This document shows positions 44,562 to 52,666 of a DNA stretch of 64,000 nt, piece after piece. This DNA comes from Pelagicoccus sp. SDUM812002 (GTDB lineage: Bacteria > Verrucomicrobiota > Verrucomicrobiia > Opitutales > Opitutaceae). Numbering within the stretch: position 1 is the first letter of the stretch; every line of letters begins with the position of its first letter. The stretch lies in contig NZ_JARXHX010000001.1 of assembly GCF_031127835.1 (NCBI RefSeq), forward strand, positions 248,001-312,000, given 5' to 3'. The position numbers and the translations under genes were made by a program. The notes under the pieces were generated by a model, which had not been told where the DNA came from, ran no database searches, and saw only the letters and a program-made list of their open reading frames with translations.

Positions 44562-46592
44562 ATGTCCAACCAATATCCCGAAGAATTCGACGCCATCATC
44601 CTCGGTGGTGGCTTCGCCGGCGTCTATGCCGCCCAAAAACTCTCACGTGCCTTGCGGCGCTCCGGCTCATCCGCAAGCGTAGCCCTTATCGCCGAAGAAA
44701 ACCACATGGTTTTCCAGCCTATGCTTCCGGAAGTCGCCGGCGCCGCTCTCTCCCCTCGGCACGTCGTCAATCCTATCCGAAGTCTTTGTAAAGGCGTCAA
44801 CGTTTTCAAGGGCCAGGTCAACTCCCTCCAGCTCGACCAGAGGAAGCTCACGCTCCACGCCGGCGACTTCGCTGGTCCCGTCAGCTTCACCTACAAGAAC
44901 CTCGCTCTTTGTCTCGGCGCCAAAGTCGACCTCAGCCGCATCCCGGGAATGCAAGAACACGCTCTTCTCTTGCAAAACGTCGGTGATGCAATGCGCATCC
45001 GGGCCCATTTCATTTCGCGAATCGAGGAAGCAAACCTAACCTCGCACAAAGCTACCAAGCGCCGTCTCCTATCTTTCGTCATCGTCGGGGGCGGCTACTC
45101 GGGCGTGGAGACGGCTGGCCAACTCATCGACCTCGCCCAAGCCATCCATAAGCATTACAAGCACGTCGATTGGGCGGACTTCACCTTCACACTCGTGCAC
45201 AGCAGGGACCACTTGCTTCCCACTCTGCATCGCTCGCTCGGCGAGTACACTGCAGCCCAGCTCAAACGCCGCGGTCTCGACATCTTGCTCAACAGAAGAG
45301 CCAAGGCCGTCACGGCCAACCGCGTCTACCTCGAAGACGGCAGCGGCATCGATACCAACAACATAGTCTGCACCGTCGGCAACGCTCCACATCCCCTCAT
45401 ACTCGGGCTGGAAAAAACGGCTCCCGCTCCCGTATCCATCGAACGGGGCCGCGTGACCACTTTGCCCGACTGCTCCATCGAAGGCATTCCTTGGCTGTGG
45501 GCGGCTGGCGATTGCTCCAGCGTGCCCCAAACCGACGGCACTCCGAGCCCGCCCACAGCTCAATTCGCCCTGAGACAGGGTGAGCTCATGGGACGCAATA
45601 TGGCTCGTCGCTTGCAGGGAAAGCAAACCCGCCCCTTCACGTTCAAAGCAATCGGCGAGCTAGCGACGATCGGGCACCACAGCGCGGTAGCCGAAATCAA
45701 AGGACTTCGCTTCTCGGGAGCCTTCGCATGGTGGATGTGGAGAACGATATACCTAGGCAAGCTACCCGGCTTGGAACGCAAGCTCCGCGTCCTTTTCGAT
45801 TGGACCCTAGAACTCTTTTTCCCACGCGACATCAACCTGCTCAACCCGCGGTTTAGCAAAGATATCTCGGAGACGCACCTGGAGCCCGGCGACACCCTAT
45901 TCCACGCCAACGATCCCTCGTTCTCCTTCTATCTTGTCAAAAAAGGAACCATCGAGCTCCGCGATAAGGGACATTTGATCAAGACTATCGGCGAGCACGA
46001 GCACTTCGGCGAACGCGCATTGCTTGAAAACCGGCCGTACCTTTTCGAGGCGGTCGCCACCGAAGCGACCACGTTGGTCACCATCGCCAAAGACACTTTC
46101 CAGAAAATAGTCTCCGCGGACTCGAGCTTTGGACAATCCCTGCAACAGAGCGCACGCTCCTACATAAGCTCGGAAGAACTCGAGATGCTATTGAATCGAC
46201 TCCCTTCCGATCAACTGGACAAGCCCGTTAGCGACTACATGAGCTCCAAGCTCTCCAGCGTGCCGGCAACAGCCACCATCGAGGACGCATTAGCTTTGTT
46301 CTCCCAATCTTCCCGCAACTACCTGCCGGTCATCGAGGCAGACGGCTCCTGCCAGGGCGCCATACAAAAAGAACCGATCTACATGCGGATGCTGACCACG
46401 AAGCTCGACCGTCAAGAAATCGTGGCGACCCTCCCAAAGATCAGCCTGCCTCTCATCTCCGCGACCGCGACGCTCCGTCAAGCGCTCACACTCATGACCC
46501 GCTCAAACGCGAGCAAGGCAATCGTGATAGATAGCGGGAACGTCCCCTGCGGCATGATCGCCATCATCGATTTGCTCGAGACTATTCACTGA
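44562..46592 (+). CDS. Type II NADH dehydrogenase fused to cNMP-binding and CBS domains
   Basis: Residues ~1-430 are a pyridine-nucleotide oxidoreductase of the NDH-2 type. It has an FAD motif (IILGGGFAGVYAA), an NADH motif (FVIVGGGYSGVETAGQL), the C-terminal FAD block WAAGDCSS and a membrane-associating segment (FAWWMWRTIYLGKLPG). Residues ~438-540 are a cyclic-nucleotide-binding-like fold (LEPGDTLFHANDPSF, HFGERALLENRPY). Residues ~555-676 form a CBS pair (VSDYMSSKLSSVPATATIEDAL, SLPLISATATLRQALTLM). NDH-2 oxidises NADH and reduces quinone without pumping protons. The added modules could let nucleotides control it. Plain NDH-2 is ~430 residues, so the fusion is the oddity. Confidence 0.88.
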   Translation: MSNQYPEEFDAIILGGGFAGVYAAQKLSRALRRSGSSASVALIAEENHMVFQPMLPEVAGAALSPRHVVNPIRSLCKGVNVFKGQVNSLQLDQRKLTLHAGDFAGPVSFTYKNLALCLGAKVDLSRIPGMQEHALLLQNVGDAMRIRAHFISRIEEANLTSHKATKRRLLSFVIVGGGYSGVETAGQLIDLAQAIHKHYKHVDWADFTFTLVHSRDHLLPTLHRSLGEYTAAQLKRRGLDILLNRRAKAVTANRVYLEDGSGIDTNNIVCTVGNAPHPLILGLEKTAPAPVSIERGRVTTLPDCSIEGIPWLWAAGDCSSVPQTDGTPSPPTAQFALRQGELMGRNMARRLQGKQTRPFTFKAIGELATIGHHSAVAEIKGLRFSGAFAWWMWRTIYLGKLPGLERKLRVLFDWTLELFFPRDINLLNPRFSKDISETHLEPGDTLFHANDPSFSFYLVKKGTIELRDKGHLIKTIGEHEHFGERALLENRPYLFEAVATEATTLVTIAKDTFQKIVSADSSFGQSLQQSARSYISSEELEMLLNRLPSDQLDKPVSDYMSSKLSSVPATATIEDALALFSQSSRNYLPVIEADGSCQGAIQKEPIYMRMLTTKLDRQEIVATLPKISLPLISATATLRQALTLMTRSNASKAIVIDSGNVPCGMIAIIDLLETIH

Positions 46593-47045
46593 AACCGCGT
46601 CGAGGCGCATAGGACAACCCCCTGATGCAAATCGCAACAGAGGCAGCCTTCCCTTTGATCGCTGCCATTGCTGAAATGTGGGCCCTCGGCCGGGGCGCGT
46701 CGTCATCTTTCCGAAAAGACGCTGTAGGTGATCCAGATAATTAGCAGTCTTTGACTGTTCATCACCCCATGCCTGAGGCTCGGTAGAGAGAGAAGCTGGG
46801 AAAATAGACCGCGCAGGTGACTCTCTTAAGCTCCTAGAAGCCTTCTTCGCTTACCTTAACAAAGTGAAAGCTCCGGAGAAAACGAGCCCGCACCCACCTC
46901 CAATTTGTTGGGAATCCACGGCATTTCCAGCCCGTACCGGCCAGCGAAAATCGTATCTGGGGACTTTTCCAAATCACATTAGGGAGCCCCCCCCCCCCCT
47001 TACCCGATAGATTTCTCTCTTTTGTCATATCGTAAAAAGACCTAG
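46593..47045. other. Gene-free region with a poly-C tract
   Basis: No supported gene was found in ~450 bp. A run of 13 C (46987-46999) is present. Short frames on both strands lack family resemblance. Confidence 0.5.
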
Positions 47046-48008
47046 CGATCTTGCGAGACGCATGCCCAACGAGCCATTCAAGACGTCGTCCAGGAAATTC
47101 GAAGCCAGGTTAAAACCGTCACCGCAGACACTCGGTCAGCCGGTGAAAAAGCGAAGGAGGAAGTGGAGAAAGCGCAGACGATCACCAGCGAACCCGGAAG
47201 CATATCGAACAATTTCAACCAAATCCTAGAAGCTGCTCGCTATGTATCAGAGTGTACCCGCGGGACAAATGACGGAGCATTGGAGCACCTACGCAAGGCA
47301 GAGGAAATCGCCAGCGCCGCCGAGCTGGCAAACGCCTCGGTCGAGCAATCGTCAACCGCTGTCTCTGAGCGAAGCAAGGCGTTCCGCGACATGGCGTACT
47401 CGGTAGCGATCATGGTGAAACTAGCCGAAACGATCAACGGTACTCGCAACGCGAAGAAAGTCGCAAGCGAGCTATCGAAATCTGCAGAATCCATGTCGTC
47501 CAACGTCGAGGAGATTCACCCGTCTGCCTCCCATATTTCCGTAGCCATCTCAGAAATCAACTATGCCATTCTCCGCCAGTCTCACGCAGCAAAAGACTCC
47601 ATGGAGACCAGAGATCAACTCGAGGGACAGGCGGAGGTGGACTCTAGAGGCGCTGATACACGCCTATTTGGCGAGGCACTTGGCAGAATTCTTCAAAATG
47701 CCCTAGAAAACTCTTAGAGAAACGTGAGGGTTAAGGCGGCACAATTTCAAGACTACACCCCTGTTTGTGTGTGCGATACTGGATACGGTATTTCAGAACG
47801 TGACTTCGCCACGATTTTCCTACCCTACCCTCACAGCAGCTCTCTAGACTCAAAGCAGGGCCTAGGACTCGGACTTCTCACTGCACGCCGCTGCATAGAA
47901 TTGCACGGAGTGCGTATAGAAGTTCAATCGACCTTGGGCCAAGGATCAACCTTCACCCTACTAACGCCCTCGAGCCAGACTCAATGGGCGTTTGAGCCAA
48001 ATCTCTAA
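47046..48008 (+). pseudogene. Chemoreceptor/histidine-kinase relic with in-frame TAG
   Basis: One reading frame runs from 47046 to 48008, interrupted only by TAG at 47715-47717. The first ~190 codons resemble the methyl-accepting chemoreceptor signalling coil (AIQDVVQEIRSQVKTVTADT, SAESMSSNVEEI, SHISVAISEIN). After a short linker an ATPase N-box-like stretch (LGRILQNALENS) meets the stop. The same frame then gives the rest of a HATPase domain (VCVCDTGYGISERDFATIF, GLGLGLLTARR, STLGQGSTFTLL). No ATG start or sensor domain is present. It looks like the worn remains of one or two signalling genes joined by deletion. Internal starts at 47163 and 47724 (both GTG) would give two short proteins, but these lack complete domains. 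Confidence 0.68.
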
Positions 48009-48085
48009 TCCGAGGTTAGCCGCAAAACGGAATTAAGCTTGGAGAATGCGCGTACGAGCCTCGGCGACTGAAACGCGGGGCAGTT

Positions 48086-48117
48086 TAAAAAAAGCGGCTC
48101 CCTGAACAGGGAGCCGC
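48086..48117 (-). terminator. Rho-independent terminator of rpsB-tsf
   Basis: On the minus strand GCGGCTCCCTG (48117-48107) pairs with CAGGGAGCCGC (48104-48094), an 11-bp stem, followed by TTTTTTT. It lies 30 bp after the tsf stop. Confidence 0.92.
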
Positions 48118-48146
48118 AAAAACTGTTTTCAAGTTGGGAGAGAGAA

Positions 48147-48743
48147 TTACTCCTCGCCGATTTGATAACGAACGAAGCGACGGATTTTCATGTTCTCACC
48201 GAGCTTAGAGATTTGCTCCGTGAGAACGTCCTGAACGGTCTTGCTGTCGTCCTTGACGAAAGGCTGGTCGAGCAAGCAGACGGTTGAGTAGTACTTGTTG
48301 AGCTTCCCTTCAATGATCTTTTGAACAGCGGCTGCAGGCTTACCCTCAGCTTGGGAAGCAGCTACCTCGCGCTCCTTCTCGACGAGGTCAGCAGGAACTT
48401 CTTCGCGGCTTACACATACAGGGTTAAGAGCAGCAATGTGAAGTGAAACGTCCTTTACGAAGGTCTTGAAATCGTCGTTCTTGGCAACGAAGTCAGTCTC
48501 GCAGTTCACTTCGATAAGTACGCCAACCTTACCACCAAGGTGGATGTAAGAGTCGATAAGACCTTCGGAAGTAGCACGGCCTGACTTCTTGTCGGCAGAT
48601 GCGATGCCCTTCTTGCGAAGGATTGTCGCTGCTGCGTCGAGATCGCCGTTGGCTTCGGTCAAAGCCTTCTTGCAGTCCATGAGACCTGCACCGGTCTGGC
48701 CACGGAGTTCGCCTACTAGTTTCGCGGATATTTGTACGCTCAT
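48147..48743 (-). CDS. tsf: Elongation factor Ts
   Basis: EF-Ts exchanges GDP for GTP on EF-Tu. The N-terminal UBA-like domain (~1-50) has VGELRGQTGAGLMDCKKAL and LRKKGIASADKK. The core carries VNCETDFVAKND, the EF-Tu contact segment. At 198 residues it is of the short EF-Ts type with a single reduced C-terminal subdomain. It follows rpsB on the minus strand, the usual order, with an 87-bp gap that contains a hairpin. Confidence 0.95.
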   Translation of the reverse strand: MSVQISAKLVGELRGQTGAGLMDCKKALTEANGDLDAAATILRKKGIASADKKSGRATSEGLIDSYIHLGGKVGVLIEVNCETDFVAKNDDFKTFVKDVSLHIAALNPVCVSREEVPADLVEKEREVAASQAEGKPAAAVQKIIEGKLNKYYSTVCLLDQPFVKDDSKTVQDVLTEQISKLGENMKIRRFVRYQIGEE

Positions 48744-48788
48744 TTGCTTTATAGAAATGTGTTGAGTGGAGAGTGGTTGAGTAGAAAC

Positions 48789-48815
48789 GAAAAAGGCGTT
48801 GCCGAAACAACGCCT
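48789..48815 (-). terminator. Terminator-like hairpin between rpsB and tsf
   Basis: On the minus strand AGGCGTTG (48815-48808) and CAACGCCT (48101-type arm, 48801-48794) form an 8-bp stem with a 6-nt loop, followed by five T. It probably lowers tsf expression relative to rpsB by partial termination. Confidence 0.72.
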
Positions 48816-48830
48816 CTTGCAGAGTCGTTC

Positions 48831-49775
48831 TTAGCCTTCGGACTTCTTTTCTTCCTCGGCAACAGGAGCAGCCTCTTCGCGCTTTGGAGCAGCGACAGGA
48901 GCTTCTTCTTCAGCCTTAGGTGCGGCAACGGGAGCCTCAGCCTTAGGAGCTGCGACTGGCTCTTCCGCCTTAGGAGCTGCGACTGGTTCCTCGTCGGCTT
49001 GAACAGGCGCTGCCACAGGTTCTTCAGCGGCCGCAACAGATTCAGCAGCAGCAGCATTTGCATCGCCGCCCTTGCCTTGGTTCATGCGGCTAGCACGCTT
49101 CGCGCGCCCAGACTCGACCGCTTCAGCGATCGCTTCGAGGATAATGCGGATCGACTTAACAGCGTCGTCGTTGCCTGGGATTGCGTAGTCAACGGTCGAT
49201 GGATCGGAATTGGTATCTACGATCGCAGCGACAGGGACCTTCACGCGGCGAGCTTCAGCAACCGCGATGTCTTCATAGTTCACGTCGACCACGAACATGG
49301 CAGCTGGAAGCTTGTCCATCTTCACGATACCTTCGAAATTACGGTTCATACGCGACATCTCACGACGGATCGCGGAGCCTTCCTTCTTGGGAAGCTTTGC
49401 GAGGGAGCCGTCTGCTTCCATCGCCATGTACTTCTTGTACTTAGTGATCGAAGTTGTGATGGTCTGCCAGTTGGTGAGCGTGCCACCCATCCAGCGGTTT
49501 ACGCAGAAAGGCATGCCAGTGTTGGCAGCAGTTTCGCGAACGATTTCCTGAGCTTGACGCTTGGTACCGACGAGGAGAATTTCGCCTCCCTTGGAGACAA
49601 CGTCCTCAACGAAATCGTAAGCCTTCTTCAGACCTTCGTAGGTCTTAGCGAGGTCGATAACGGAGATACCTTGGCGGTGGTCGAACACGAAGCCCTTGGA
49701 CTTCGGGTTCCAACGCTTAACTTGGTGGCCGAAGTGTACTCCAGCGTCGAGAAGGTCAGTTAGTTCAATATTCAT
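48831..49775 (-). CDS. rpsB: 30S ribosomal protein S2 with repetitive C-terminal extension
   Basis: Residues 1-~230 are a normal S2: LLDAGVHFGHQVKRWNPK, FVFDHRQGISVIDL, VNRWMGGTLTNWQTI, AIVDTNSDPSTVDYAIPGNDDA. Residues ~240-314 are an added Ala/Pro/Glu-rich tail. It has repeated units of the type EEPVAAPKA and ends EEEKKSEG. Standard S2 is ~230-260 residues, so the tail adds ~70. It is probably disordered and reaches out from the 30S surface. It is first in rpsB-tsf. Confidence 0.96.
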   Translation of the reverse strand: MNIELTDLLDAGVHFGHQVKRWNPKSKGFVFDHRQGISVIDLAKTYEGLKKAYDFVEDVVSKGGEILLVGTKRQAQEIVRETAANTGMPFCVNRWMGGTLTNWQTITTSITKYKKYMAMEADGSLAKLPKKEGSAIRREMSRMNRNFEGIVKMDKLPAAMFVVDVNYEDIAVAEARRVKVPVAAIVDTNSDPSTVDYAIPGNDDAVKSIRIILEAIAEAVESGRAKRASRMNQGKGGDANAAAAESVAAAEEPVAAPVQADEEPVAAPKAEEPVAAPKAEAPVAAPKAEEEAPVAAPKREEAAPVAEEEKKSEG

Positions 49776-50032
49776 ATAGCTTAAAACACCCCTGCTTGGC
49801 TGGGGCGCAGGCCGCTCGAGAGCTACCTTACGTTACGGTTTTGGTTATGGTTTTTCAGGTTCCCAGAATGGGAAAAGCGAGAACGGTAGCCCTCCCCCTC
49901 TCCTTGGCAAGGAGTAATTTTAGACAATTCCGCAGAAAGATTTGAAAAGGCGTTGACAGATGAAAAATCTTATCCCTTTCTCCGCATCTTCCGACACACC
50001 AGAGCGGAGATTTACAGTTTAAATACTGCAGT

Positions 50033-50109
<77 letters not shown>

Positions 50110-50111
50110 TG

Positions 50112-50150
50112 AAGGCCCAAGGATTAACCCCTTGGGCCTTCTTCCGTTTT
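50112..50150 (+). terminator. Terminator of the initiator tRNA gene
   Basis: A perfect 11-bp stem, AAGGCCCAAGG (50112-50122) with CCTTGGGCCTT (50130-50140), begins 3 bp after the tRNA. The following CTTCCGTTTT is a weak T-tract. Confidence 0.8.
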
Positions 50151-51082
50151 AGCTGCCAGACAGCAACTTACACGAGTGCTTCCCACCTGAATCGGTTTCT
50201 TTGATCACGCCGAGGGTTACCCCGAACGTTTGAAACATTCTGAAATTTCAGCGAATTGACAGAACACAAGCCCCAGTTTTGGCCCCAGTTAATTACGCTT
50301 CAGTTAACCAGTATGCCCTTGAAAATCTCGTTCAGATCATTCGATCCGACGCCTGATCGCCCCAAAACAGGAGCCAAGGCAGTGACTTCATCCTTCTTCT
50401 GACTATCGAAAGCCTTAACTCCCTCCCCTAATCTTCGATCTATGCTCCGCAATCTGCTTGCGTCCCTCAATATTTTGAACGGCTTGCGAAGTCGACCCTT
50501 GCCCCAACCTTATCAAGAATCGTCACTTAATCTCCCCATTAGGCAACGCCGGCGGACAGGCTCACTACTTCCTCACCATTGATTCCCAATCCAATGGAAT
50601 TCTCCCAATTGATAAGTCCCTTTCAAATCGATGCGAACAGGTACACAGAAACAAACCAACTTACGACTCCGATTAACAACTAACTACTTGCCTCACTGGA
50701 CCACCGGGATTCGAAATCGATACGGCTAATCCTTAATATTCTGAACCAAAGACACTTACGTTGTTCATCAAGCAGTTAAAGATAAAGGCCAATGCAGTAG
50801 AATGCAAGAAGATGAGAAAACCAGCACCCTCTCTGACAGGAATATGTCAGGAATATTTGCCTTCTCGTACAGTAACGCAATCGCCCTTGCCACCTCCATA
50901 AACACCCATGCCAGATTGCGAGCAAACAGGCACCTCCCCATAAGATCCCATTTCTGGCCTATAGTCAGAAGGAGTAAGTGTCTGGATTTTTTCGCCAAAA
51001 GGTAGCTGCACTTTCAGGCAGCAGCTTGTTCACAATTTGGCTACTGATTAATCGTATCTAAATAGCAACAAGCACCGCTGCT
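50151..51082. other. Region without supported genes next to the tRNA
   Basis: About 930 bp contain no frame with recognisable homology. Short frames, e.g. 50768-50998 on the minus strand, end in hydrophobic but unassignable sequence. It looks like worn non-coding or decayed mobile DNA between the tRNA gene and the IS256 relic. Confidence 0.5.
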
Positions 51083-51448
51083 TTAGATGAACTTATCCTT
51101 GTTTACTTCAGCCAGCAGCATCATCTCCAGATAGACTCGGCTGTCCGACTAGGACTTCGAAGCGACGTATCGCAATCTGCCGCGGATGAGCATCAACGAA
51201 TTCTTGCCGTCGTGGAAGCAGCTTACAACTTGCCTTCGCCGGCGGATCTCATTCAATATCCTTTCCAGCACGTTGTTAGTTCGTATGTTACGATAATGCT
51301 TCCTCGGGAAACGACAGTAGGTGACGTTCCTTGATATGTCTTGGCAAAGAACCGCACATACGGCGGACAGTTTCATCGACCCGAAAGCATCAGCCACCTC
51401 CATCGCCTTTTGAGTGACCTCCTCAGCGGACGAATGGGCTTGGATCAC
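51083..51448 (-). pseudogene. IS256-family transposase, C-terminal remnant
   Basis: The minus strand encodes the end of an IS256/mutator transposase. Blocks are IQAHSSAEEVTQKAMEVAD, FPRKHYRNIRTNNVLERI, NEIRRRRQVV and LMLIRGRLRYVA. They align with the family's FPxxHWxxIRTNNPLER, EIRRRTRVV and final conserved segments. TAG at 51149-51151 replaces the conserved Trp position, and the same frame continues SDSRVYLEMMLLAEVN to TAA at 51083. The N-terminal three quarters, with two of the catalytic Asp residues, is missing. Confidence 0.85.
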
Positions 51449-51552
51449 CTTATGGCATCGCAGCGGATTTGGAAGAGACACCTCAAACTTTTCGGACATT
51501 ATCCGGCCATTCAGGATAGGAAAGTAACGTAATGGGTCGCTTTTAGCATGAA

Positions 51553-51741
51553 TTAGCCAATTTTCTGGAACTCGTAAACGGGAGAGAGCCCACCGCTTTC
51601 CCAGGCTTTTATTCGACAAACGAGAATTCCTAGCTTGTCGGTAACTTCGGTCTGTGAAAAGCCAGATTTTTCCCTAGCCAAATCTAAAATGGCTGAATCT
51701 TTGCTTCTCAACATCTGATGTTCGAAGTCTCTGCTCCACAT
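51553..51741 (-). CDS. Short XRE-like helix-turn-helix protein
   Basis: About 62 residues contain ILDLAREKSGFSQTEVTDKL and IKAWESGGLSPVYEF, which follow the XRE/Cro-type pattern (LSQ, then a recognition helix, then WE.G). It is a possible antitoxin or a decayed regulator. No toxin is adjacent; an IS256 relic follows. Treat as tentative. Confidence 0.4.
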   Translation of the reverse strand: MWSRDFEHQMLRSKDSAILDLAREKSGFSQTEVTDKLGILVCRIKAWESGGLSPVYEFQKIG

Positions 51742-51842
51742 CAATTTCTATACATTAGGAGTATTTTCATCATTCTCGGAACATCAAGAACCAGTTTTCA
51801 AAGTCACTTGTATTGACATTAAACAAATTAACTTTGGCTAAT

Positions 51843-51914
51843 CTACAAAAACACTACGTACAAGGTAAGGGCAGCCGCTACTACGACAACACCCCAAATT
51901 TTAGCTGATAGCGA
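51843..51914 (-). pseudogene. 3' end of the SSS sugar symporter, cut off by IS66
   Basis: On the minus strand TCGCTA... encodes SLSAKIWGVVVVAAALTLYV then VFL and TAG. This is the last membrane helix typical of sodium:solute symporters. It joins in frame to the main part of the gene on the other side of the IS66 element, through the duplicated target site at 51907-51914. Confidence 0.82.
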
Positions 51915-51937
51915 GTAAGCCGGTACAATATCCCCCC
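51915..51937 (+). repeat. IS66 left terminal inverted repeat
   Basis: Starts GTAAGCCGGTACAATATC and runs into a C8 tract. It matches the right repeat except for one extra C and single changes. Confidence 0.8.
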
Positions 51938-51974
51938 CCTAGCCGTTTAATCGTTATTCCGCTAATCTTCTTTC

Positions 51975-52277
51975 ATGTCTACTGAACGAGGAAAACGTTA
52001 CACTGAAGACCAAAAGCAAGAGCTCCTCGAGCTCTTCCGCCAAAGCGGAATGAACGCCTCGCGTTTTTGCAAGGAGATGAAACTGAGCTATCCGACTCTC
52101 AAACGCTGGCTCGGTCCCGCACCGACTAAGTCCGTGCAGTTCGTCGAGATCGCGCCCCCCCGCTCCGAAGACGGGCGATTGAGCGTAGCGTTGCCAAACG
52201 GACTTTGGGCGGAGTTTCCACTGCTTGCCGACAAGTCGACCATCGCATCCTGGATACGGGAATTGAAGACATGCTGA
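51975..52277 (+). CDS. tnpA: IS66 accessory protein TnpA
   Basis: This 100-residue protein has an N-terminal helix-turn-helix of the transposase-8 type (YTEDQKQELLELFRQSGMNA, SYPTLKRWLG) and a short C-terminal IS66 Orf1 domain. It is needed with TnpB and TnpC for transposition in the family. Its stop overlaps the tnpB start (ATGCTGA). Confidence 0.9.
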   Translation: MSTERGKRYTEDQKQELLELFRQSGMNASRFCKEMKLSYPTLKRWLGPAPTKSVQFVEIAPPRSEDGRLSVALPNGLWAEFPLLADKSTIASWIRELKTC

Positions 52278-52621
52278 GCTTTTCCTCCGCGGTTCGCATC
52301 TACCTAGCCGTGGAACCGGTGGACATGCGCAAAAGCTTCGACGGGCTCTACGCCGTCGCTGCCGAGCAACTCGGCGAGAACCCGATCCATGGAGGAATGT
52401 TCGTCTTCTCCAACAAACGTCGCAACCGCCTCAAGATTTTGTTCTGGGACGGAACCGGCCTGTGGGTTCTGGCGAAGCGTTTGGAGAAAGGGGGATTTAC
52501 CTGGCCTCGAGGCGTTGACGCGGCCAGCGGCAAGTTGCGACTCAAGAGCGAAGCTCTTTCGCTTCTTCTTGGCGGCATCGACCTCAAGGACGGCATGGCC
52601 AAAGCCTGGTACGAACGCTGA
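52271..52621 (+). CDS. tnpB: IS66 accessory protein TnpB
   Basis: This 116-residue protein has the IS66 Orf2 hallmark YLAVEPVDMRKSFDGLY, then FVFSNKRRNRLKILFWDGTG and LEKGGFTWP. The ATG at 52271 lies within the end of tnpA, showing translational coupling. Confidence 0.95.
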   Translation: MLSFSSAVRIYLAVEPVDMRKSFDGLYAVAAEQLGENPIHGGMFVFSNKRRNRLKILFWDGTGLWVLAKRLEKGGFTWPRGVDAASGKLRLKSEALSLLLGGIDLKDGMAKAWYER

Positions 52622-52666
52622 AGAAAACGGTTGAACTCTATCGCGTATCCTCTATTCAGATACGCG

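Noticed and set aside
47715-47717. TAG as a recoded amino-acid codon
   Set aside because: No recoding element or specialised tRNA is visible, and the gene lacks a start and a sensor domain, which fits a pseudogene better.
49953-49981. TTGACA as the -35 of the tRNA-fMet gene
   Set aside because: No acceptable -10 lies 16-18 bp downstream.
50768-50998. 76-codon minus-strand frame
   Set aside because: No family resemblance and located in a decayed region; not supportable as a gene.
51149-51619. 156-codon frame taken as one protein
   Set aside because: Only its C-terminal part (from about 51448) matches IS256 transposases, and the true transposase frame continues past the TAG at 51149; the first part overlaps the XRE-like frame.
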